From: SLQH01 sp964612995
GTDB taxonomy: Bacteria > Planctomycetota > UBA11346
Assembly: GCA_964612995.1 (NCBI GenBank)
Contig: CAZTGE010000063.1
Coordinates: forward strand, 1 to 22,759
Length of the DNA: 22,759 bases
Direction: 5' to 3'
The position numbers and the translations under genes are program-made. Under the pieces are notes generated by a model, which saw only the letters and a list, made by a program, of their open reading frames with translations, did not search any database and was not told the DNA's origin. Numbering within the stretch: position 1 is the stretch's first letter; the number at the start of each line of letters is the position of its first letter. Of the stretch, positions 17,507 to 22,759 are shown piece after piece.

Positions 17507-17556
17507 TTGTCTACCTCGCTCTCGGTGCGGATGCACCACGCTGTGTGTTCACGATG

Positions 17557-17925
17557 TCAGTTCAGGTCCAGGAGCCGGTTCATCAGCTGGGTGAACGGGC
17601 CCAGCTGAACCGGCTTCGGCAACAGGGTCACGGCTCCCGCTTGCGAAGCGGCCAGATCGAGGCGGCGATCCGCCCGGGCGCTCATCAACACGCACGGGGT
17701 GAGGATGGATCGCTGATGCAGCCGCTCGAGGAGTTCGAAACCGCTGATGTCGGGCATGTCCACGTCGCTGATGATCAGGTCGTGCGGATGACCGCTGAGG
17801 ATGCCCAGGGCCACGTTGCCGCAGTCGGCCAGATCTGCGCCGCAGCCGATGGCACGGATCGCCTCGCCCAGGGATTCCCGGATCAGGCGGTCATCATCGA
17901 CGACGAGAACGCAGCGGGTGGTCAT
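17557..17925 (-). CDS. Single-domain response regulator (CheY-like receiver)
   Basis: 122 residues, a stand-alone receiver domain with no output domain. Conserved residues are present: acidic DDD (10-12), phospho-acceptor Asp54 in ISDVDMPDISG, Ser82 in LMSARAD and Lys104 in LPKPV. It should be phosphorylated by a histidine kinase encoded elsewhere and act through protein contacts. The ATG at 17925 fits the start of the domain; a 40-residue upstream extension to 18045 has no family match. The ribosome-binding site is poor. It ends 50 bp before dnaK on the same strand and may share its transcript, which would link a phosphorelay output to chaperone supply, though co-location alone is weak evidence. 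Confidence 0.88.
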   Translation of the reverse strand: MTTRCVLVVDDDRLIRESLGEAIRAIGCGADLADCGNVALGILSGHPHDLIISDVDMPDISGFELLERLHQRSILTPCVLMSARADRRLDLAASQAGAVTLLPKPVQLGPFTQLMNRLLDLN

Positions 17926-18093
17926 GCCGCAGAGGGCGAAGCATGAGCCATGCCAATGCAGTGTCGGGGCAAAAGCCTTGAAATACCGGACTTGGAGCGG
18001 GGTCGGATCGCACTGGCAGGTCGCCGATCCGGCCTGCCGGGTCATTCTGACACGTCCGGGCGGCGCGGTCCTGGCCCCTTTGTCCAGACCGGG

Positions 18094-18747
18094 TTATTCG
18101 CGGATGGCGACCCACATGCCATCGCCGGTGGGCAGGATGACGCTGGTGAGTGCGTCGTCGCGGGCGATGAACTCGTTGAACTTCTGGATCGCCCACACGT
18201 CGTCCTTGCGCGCCGGGCTCTCGGCGAGCAGCTCGCCATAAGCGAAGGCGTTGTCGATCAGCACCAGCCCGCCGGAACGGACCACCCGTTTGGCCTGTTC
18301 GAGATAGTGGATCGACGGGGTCTTGTCGGCGTCGATGAACACGGCGTCGAAACTTGCCGTGTCGAAGGTGGTGATCAGCTCGACCGCGTTGCCGCGATGG
18401 ATGGTGATGCGGTCGGCCACCTCGCTGCGTGCGACCCACTTTTGAGCGAAGTCGGCGTAGTCGGCGTTGATCTCGATGCTGTGCAGCTCGGCCGGAGGTT
18501 GTAAGGCCCGGGCCATGGCGATGGCGCTGTAGCCGGCGAGGGTACCGATCTCGAGCACGCGTGCGGCGCCCCCGAAGCGCAGCAGGATCTGGATCATGGT
18601 CGCCTGCTCGGGCGCGATGCCGATCGGCGGGATGCCGGCCGCAGCGCTCTGATGCCTGAGGTCACGCAGGAAGTCGTCTTCTTGGGCGGCGAGGCCGGCG
18701 AGGTAGCGGGCCAGCTCGGTGGTCAGGACGGTGGCGTGCTCGGACAT
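18094..18747 (-). CDS. SAM-dependent O-methyltransferase (family 3, CCoAOMT-like)
   Basis: 217 residues, typical of the bacterial caffeoyl-CoA-type O-methyltransferase family. The SAM-binding motif VLEIGTLAGYSAIAMA spans 64-79, with acidic Glu92 at the end of strand 2 (HSIEIN), FIDADK (137-142) and LIDNAF (163-168) giving the metal-binding acidic residues. The N-terminal helix has the usual LRHQSAAAGIPPIGIAPEQ approach. It is expected to methylate a catechol-like or related hydroxyl on a small molecule in the cytoplasm in a divalent-metal-dependent way; the substrate is unknown. The start at 18747 matches the family. There are 168 bp to the downstream receiver gene, so an operon with it is uncertain. 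Upstream is the large divergent gap. Confidence 0.93.
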   Translation of the reverse strand: MSEHATVLTTELARYLAGLAAQEDDFLRDLRHQSAAAGIPPIGIAPEQATMIQILLRFGGAARVLEIGTLAGYSAIAMARALQPPAELHSIEINADYADFAQKWVARSEVADRITIHRGNAVELITTFDTASFDAVFIDADKTPSIHYLEQAKRVVRSGGLVLIDNAFAYGELLAESPARKDDVWAIQKFNEFIARDDALTSVILPTGDGMWVAIRE

Positions 18748-19057
18748 GGATCACTCTTTCAGCGAGGGGGCTCAGCCCTGCGATGCGCCGGGCCGTCGGA
18801 CAGCGACCGGCGTGCCGGCGGCCGGCCGGGATTTCCGCGACCGCTGCGGTAGGGCGTGGGACACGGGGCTGCTGCTTGAATCGACATCAGGTCAGTTCCT
18901 TTGTCGCCCTGTGACATCCGCCATGCCGGAAGACTATCCGCACACGGTCGGACAATGCCAGCGCATTGTGCGCCAGCGCCACGCGGAAAGGCTCAGTCGT
19001 GATGCGTCCATCAAAGCTCCCAGTGAAGCGTTCGCGCGGCATACATCGTGGACAGCA
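18748..19057. other. Gene-free stretch upstream of the methyltransferase
   Basis: No ORF with a plausible start, composition or family match is seen. This is the leader side of the 1-kb divergent gap. No convincing promoter hexamers could be picked out by eye. Confidence 0.5.
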
Positions 19058-19278
19058 GGTCGGCCGACCGAGGAACGGCTTTCTGCGACAATGGTGCTAG
19101 CGCCGCCGAAAACGCCAGCGCAGCTGGCGAGCGACGACCGAGGCGCGTGGGGGGGCGGAGCCGGCATCGCGCAGCGATAGCAGGCCCAAGTGGGGCCTGC
19201 GGCCGGTGGAGCGCGACGAGCGATAGCGAGGCCGCCGGAATGCGGTGAAGCCGCGAGGGGGCAGCGCCCCCTCTGACA
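19058..19278 (-). repeat. Hairpin-string repeat element, diverged inverted copy
   Basis: Read on the minus strand this shares the module order of the 1-330 units: GAGGGGGCGCTGCCCCCTC, a GCGGCTTCACCGC hairpin with one changed base, an insertion of about 90 bases not in the other copies, TCGTCGCTCGCCAGC with the same TGC-looped stem, the variable nested hairpin and GTCGGCCGACC at the end. Its variable stem is partly decayed, with several mismatches, unlike the perfect stems in the tandem units. It points toward the methyltransferase gene. Confidence 0.8.
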
Positions 19279-19480
19279 AAAGCCTCAGTCGCTTGGCTCC
19301 AGTCCCAGGCGGGTGAACTGGCACGGCGGCGCGTCGAGCTCGTGCAACTGCCGGACCAGCGCCTGGCTCAGGCGCGCAAGCCACTCGAATCGGGCCAGCG
19401 CTTTGCCATGCCGGGCGCGCGCAGGTGGCCACCGGCGGGCGGAGCGCTGCATACGCACGGTTGCCCGGACCGCGATCGCC

Positions 19481-19521
19481 CTGTAATGCCCGTAGCGGAC
19501 GCTACGTCTGCGGCATTACAG
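19481..19521. repeat. Nested palindrome in the divergent gap
   Basis: The outer arms CTGTAATGCC (19481-19490) and GGCATTACAG (19512-19521) match exactly. Inside, CGTAGC (19491-19496) pairs with GCTACG (19501-19506) around GGAC, leaving a TCTGC bulge. It is AT-richer than its surroundings and lies between the two oppositely oriented hairpin-string elements. It may be a regulatory hairpin or another repeat type. The flanking 19279-19480 shows nothing I can identify. Confidence 0.55.
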
Positions 19522-19535
19522 GAACGAGGCCCGCG

Positions 19536-19720
19536 CATGATCGACCTTCCCCTCGAAGGGGTTCTGCCCCTTTGGACCTCCGAATCGGCCCGCTTTGCGG
19601 GCCTCGCGCTCCTGCGTCGCGGTTCGCGGCTGTGCCGCGTCTTCCACGGGGCTGCGGCCCGTTTTCGCGGAAGACCACCGCTCGGTCGGGCGGTCGCTCC
19701 GCTGCGCTGTGCTCCGACGC
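19536..19720 (+). repeat. Hairpin-string repeat element, sequence-diverged copy
   Basis: It has the same module order as 1-165 but with different stem sequences: AAGGGG/CCCCTT (19556-19572), GGCCCGC/GCGGGCC with a TTT loop (19587-19603), CGCGGC/GCCGCG with a TGT loop (19625-19639), then a nested hairpin with outer arms GTCTTCCACG and CGCGGAAGAC (19639-19675, one mismatch) around GGGC/GCCC and the shared GTTTTCG spacer. It ends with GGTCGGGCGGTCGC, resembling the 3' end of the tandem units. It lies 31 bp before the sigma/HEAT start codon, in the same direction. Confidence 0.7.
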
Positions 19721-19751
19721 GAGTCTATCGATGGCATATGAGGGGCCGGTC

Positions 19752-22688
19752 ATGATCGACAGCGAAACCGCCCTGGATCCGGTCATCGACGGTGACGAAG
19801 ACTGGCAGCTGCTGCAGCGCATCGCCATCGGCGACCGTGCCGCAGGCGACCAGCTGTTCGCCCGCTATGTCGATATGGCCTTCCGGGTCGCCGTGCGGCT
19901 GGTCGGCAGCAGTTCGGATGCCGAAGACGTGGTCCAGAACGCCTTCCTCGGCGTGATGGCCCAGGCCGGGCGCTATCGTGGGATCAACAGCGCCAAGGCC
20001 TGGATCATGCGCATCGTGGTCAACCACGCGCGGATGCACCTGCGCGGCGAGGGCCGTCGCCGGCTGCGCCAGCAGAAGGCCTGGGAGCAACACAGCTTCG
20101 AAGACGGCGAGGATCGCACCGACGAGGCCGTGCTCGAACAGGTCCGACTGATGGTCGACGACCTGCTGCCGGAGCACGAGCGCCTGCCGCTGTGGATGCA
20201 CTATCGTGAAGGGCTCAACCTCAAGGAGGTGGCCCAGGCGCTGGGCCGGCGCGAGAGCACCGTGCGCACCCAGGTCGCCCGCGGCATCGGTCGCTTGCGC
20301 AGTGCGATGCAGAGCCGGGGTTTCACCGTGGCGGCGGGTACGGGTCTGGCCGGCCTGCTGGTCGAACTGCCCGCTGCCCAGGCGCCGCAGAGCCTGCAGG
20401 CGGTCGCGCGGGCCGCGGCCGCCGAAGGCCCGCTGGCCACTGCTGGCGGGACCCTTCTCGGCGCCTGGAGCGCCAAACTCGCCCTCGCCGGTATCGGCCT
20501 GCTCGCCGCTGGGGGCATCACCTACCTCGCCCTGCGGCGGGACCCGCCGCGTCCGGCACCGCTGCCGCCGATTCCGGCCGCGCGCGCACCGGCCCCGGCG
20601 GACGGGTTGCTCGCCACCCCGATCCGGCTCGAACTGGCGCACGCCTCCTTGCCCGGGGCGCTGCAGGCGATCAACCGTGCCCTGCCGCCGGACGAACGCC
20701 TGCGCTTCGCCTATTCGAATGCATGGCGGGCAGAGGCGCCCTGGTCCGGCGTCGATCTGGCTGCCGACACCTATCCGCTGCATGCGGTCGTGGAGCGTCT
20801 GGCCACGGCCTACGAGCTCGAATGGCAGCTGCACGACGGGGTGCTGAGCTTCTATCGTCCGCTGCCGGCGCAGCGTCGCGCGCAGGCGATCGCCACCCTC
20901 GGCGATGCCGCCGCCACGCGTTCTGCGCGCGAGGCGGCGCTGGCGGAACTGGCCCGGAGCGAGGACCCGGCCGCCCTGCGGGCGGTGATCAGCGCCGTGA
21001 TGCTCGATGACGGCTCCCAGCTGCTCGATCGGGTGCTGCCGGCGGTGCAGCCGCGCTGGCCACTCGCCGGAGCCAGCGATGACTCCGCCGCACATCACCC
21101 GGCGCCGCGAGCGGTCGAATCGCCCGCGCTCGCCCTGCGCGGCGATGCGGACCTCGCCAGGACGCTGAGCGCAGTGCTCGCGCAGCGCGAAGGTTGGCTC
21201 AAGCCCTACGAGTTGGAGTGGGTCGGCGCCCTGGGCATCGATACACTCACGCCGCGGCTGGCCGCCGAGCTCGAGCGTGCGCTCGCCACCGCCGGCGGCG
21301 ACGCCGGGCAGATCGGTCGTGAGTGGCGTGGCATGCCGCCGCTCGCGGCGGTCGCCGCCTGCGCCCGGGCCCTGGCCCGCATCGGCGGTCCCGAGACTGA
21401 ACAGGTGCTGCTCGACGCGGTGGCGCAATGCAACGAGCGCAGCAGCGGCACGGTCTTTCCGCAGCATTTCGCCCCGGCCCTTGCACGTCACGGCGGGCAG
21501 CGCGCGCTCCAGGTCCTGTTCGGCTGGCTGCGCCGGCCCGGACGCTGGTACATGATCGACAAGCTGCAGCAGGTCGGCCCCGGGCGCCTGGCCCTGGTCC
21601 CGCGGCACCTGCTGGCGGTGTTGCAGGCCGGCATCGAGCAGGGCCTGGGCCCGGGTCAGTGCGAGCAGCTGGCGCTGCTTACCGGCCTGATCGCCTGGGC
21701 CGCCGGGAGCGAGGAGGAGCGCGCGCTCGAGCAGATGCTCGTCGCCGACAACGACGAGGCGCGCTTCCTCGCCGCCGCCGCGCTCGCGCCGCGCGGCCAT
21801 GCGCAGGCACGTGCCGCGTTGGTCGAGGTGCTTGCGATCACCGGCGCACCCGACGCCGCGCCCAAGCACCATTTCTATCGCCGTTCGGCGGCCCACATCC
21901 TTGCCGCCCTTGGCGAACCAGGCGACCTCGCTGCGCTGTTCGCCGCCCGGCTGCCGCAGAGCGCGTCGGCCGAGGAGCGCACGCAGCGTCTGGAGACCAT
22001 CGCCGCCAGCCGCAGCCCCGCCGCTGCGCTGCACCTCGCTCAGCAGCTGGAGGCCGCCCGGGCGCAGCCGGATCCCGACCCTGGCGTCGCGGCGATCGTC
22101 GCGGCGCTGGCCCGGACGCGGGTGCCGCAGGCCGGTGCACTGCTCGAGGATCTGGCGCACAACGCACCCGAAGCCCCGCTGCGCGCCGAAGCCCGTGCGG
22201 CCCTGGCCGCCACCGATCATCCCGCCGCCGGAGCGCTGCTGCGCCAGGCCGCGCGCGAGGACCCGGATGTCGACAATCGGGCCAAGGCGGTTCGCCTGTT
22301 GGCCCAGCGGACCGATCCGGCGAGCGTGCCGGTGTTGCGCGAACTCGTGTGGCAGGACGCCGAGCCGGCGGTGCGTGCGCGCGCGCTCGCCGCCTTGGCC
22401 TACTTCGCCCAGGAGAACGCAGGGCTTCAATCGGTCGAGCTGCGTCCGCTCTATCTCGAGCTGCTCGACAGCGACGAGGCGGTCCTGCGCGAAGCCGCCG
22501 CCCGGCTGCTGCTCGGCCACCTGCGCGAGGAGCCCGATCTCGAGCTGCTGCCACGCCTGCGTGAGCTGGCCGTGGATCACCCGCCAGGCGATTCGGTGCG
22601 GCTGCTGCAGGCCTGCATCACCGCGCTCGAACGCGTGGCGCTGGGCGAGGCCGCCGGCGAGGCCGATCCGACGGAGGCCCCGCGTTGA
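19752..22688 (+). CDS. ECF-type sigma factor fused to TM segment, STN-like domain and HEAT repeats
   Basis: 978 residues. Sigma-70 region 2 lies at about 25-105 (AEDVVQNAFLGVMAQAGRYRG, AKAWIMRIVVNHAR) and region 4 at about 138-186 (LPLWMHYREGLNLKEVAQAL, RRESTVRTQVARGIGRLR). An Ala-rich stretch leads to one transmembrane helix (about 243-262), a Pro-rich linker, a domain at about 288-372 that resembles the short N-terminal STN/secretin-type fold (LPGALQAINR, YPLHAVVERLATAYELEW, DGVLSF), and then about 600 residues of HEAT-like helical repeats (for example VPVLRELVWQDAEPAVRARALAAL). The sigma part should face the cytoplasm and the rest the other side of the membrane. The ATG at 19752 is chosen because GAGGGG is six bases upstream and the sigma domain starts soon after; upstream codons back to 19425 run through a repeat element. 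No separate anti-sigma gene is adjacent. Confidence 0.85.
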   Translation: MIDSETALDPVIDGDEDWQLLQRIAIGDRAAGDQLFARYVDMAFRVAVRLVGSSSDAEDVVQNAFLGVMAQAGRYRGINSAKAWIMRIVVNHARMHLRGEGRRRLRQQKAWEQHSFEDGEDRTDEAVLEQVRLMVDDLLPEHERLPLWMHYREGLNLKEVAQALGRRESTVRTQVARGIGRLRSAMQSRGFTVAAGTGLAGLLVELPAAQAPQSLQAVARAAAAEGPLATAGGTLLGAWSAKLALAGIGLLAAGGITYLALRRDPPRPAPLPPIPAARAPAPADGLLATPIRLELAHASLPGALQAINRALPPDERLRFAYSNAWRAEAPWSGVDLAADTYPLHAVVERLATAYELEWQLHDGVLSFYRPLPAQRRAQAIATLGDAAATRSAREAALAELARSEDPAALRAVISAVMLDDGSQLLDRVLPAVQPRWPLAGASDDSAAHHPAPRAVESPALALRGDADLARTLSAVLAQREGWLKPYELEWVGALGIDTLTPRLAAELERALATAGGDAGQIGREWRGMPPLAAVAACARALARIGGPETEQVLLDAVAQCNERSSGTVFPQHFAPALARHGGQRALQVLFGWLRRPGRWYMIDKLQQVGPGRLALVPRHLLAVLQAGIEQGLGPGQCEQLALLTGLIAWAAGSEEERALEQMLVADNDEARFLAAAALAPRGHAQARAALVEVLAITGAPDAAPKHHFYRRSAAHILAALGEPGDLAALFAARLPQSASAEERTQRLETIAASRSPAAALHLAQQLEAARAQPDPDPGVAAIVAALARTRVPQAGALLEDLAHNAPEAPLRAEARAALAATDHPAAGALLRQAAREDPDVDNRAKAVRLLAQRTDPASVPVLRELVWQDAEPAVRARALAALAYFAQENAGLQSVELRPLYLELLDSDEAVLREAAARLLLGHLREEPDLELLPRLRELAVDHPPGDSVRLLQACITALERVALGEAAGEADPTEAPR

Positions 22689-22704
22689 GTCGCCTTTGTG
22701 GTTG

Positions 22705-22753
22705 GTAACTGCTCAGGGGCTTCGCCCCTACGGTCCTCACTGCGTGAGGACCT
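22705..22753 (+). repeat. 49-nt double-hairpin element, copy 2
   Basis: Inverted copy of the element at 3588-3636, with 46 of 49 bases identical. The differences are two loop or loop-edge bases and one base outside the stems. The stems are AGGGGC/GCCCCT with a TTC loop and GGTCCTCAC/GTGAGGACC with a three-base loop. It begins 16 nt after the stop codon of the sigma/HEAT gene and is followed by the window edge. Confidence 0.8.
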
Positions 22754-22759
22754 GCCCCT

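Noticed and set aside
17926..17965. Sigma-54-like GG-N10-GC pattern ahead of the receiver gene
   Set aside because: The spacing matches but the flanking consensus is poor, and it lies so close to the start codon that the transcript would be almost leaderless.
19725..22580. 951-codon open frame antisense to the sigma/HEAT gene
   Set aside because: Composition (Gly/Gln/Arg/His-rich) is typical of an antisense shadow, and the opposite strand carries clear sigma-factor motifs and a ribosome-binding site.

Overview
The window is strongly GC-rich bacterial DNA with no rRNA or tRNA gene in sight. The gene set points to a Planctomycetota-like bacterium. The markers are a giant membrane-anchored DUF4175-like protein carrying a PA14 domain, a secreted prenyltransferase/squalene-oxidase-repeat protein, a Ser/Thr kinase with an N-terminal zinc ribbon and a C-terminal membrane anchor, and an ECF sigma factor fused to a long HEAT-repeat tail. 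This assignment is inference from protein architecture, and no 16S or ribosomal marker is present to fix it.

Layout. Positions 1-380 hold two tandem 165-bp units built from consecutive hairpins. A minus-strand series follows: a YyaL/DUF255 thioredoxin-fold protein (381-2477), a secreted S1/P1-nuclease-like trinuclear-zinc hydrolase (2585-3463), a small Arg-rich protein (3650-3844) and a host-attachment-family protein (3944-4408). A 349-bp divergent gap (4409-4757) with strong palindromes separates these from a plus-strand series: a pyruvate-kinase-like protein (4758-6317), the DUF4175/PA14 giant (6353-11788), the prenyltransferase-repeat protein (11785-12834), a Ser/Thr kinase with its own candidate TATAAT box (12949-14058) and a YghZ-type aldo/keto reductase (14140-15123). 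A perfect 14-bp stem hairpin sits between the convergent aldo/keto reductase and groES. The next minus-strand block, in transcription order, is an O-methyltransferase (18094-18747), a receiver-only response regulator (17557-17925), dnaK (15563-17506) and groES (15218-15514). No groEL, grpE, dnaJ or CIRCE element is visible. A 1-kb divergent gap (18748-19751) carries two more hairpin-string elements in opposite orientation around a nested palindrome. It leads into the sigma/STN-like/HEAT fusion (19752-22688), which is followed by a copy of a 49-nt double-hairpin element also present at 3588-3636.

How the genes may work together. The pyruvate-kinase-like, DUF4175/PA14 and prenyltransferase-repeat genes are tightly spaced, and the last two overlap by ATGA, so they look like one operon. 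Their products suggest an envelope or extracytoplasmic function attached to a metabolic or regulatory PK-like protein. The dnaK-groES pair is a chaperone unit, possibly cotranscribed with the upstream receiver protein. The window therefore mixes housekeeping genes with surface and signalling genes. The most unusual material is the family of hairpin-string repeats, in which one stem changes sequence between copies while keeping its pairing, and the single-chain membrane-tethered sigma factor.
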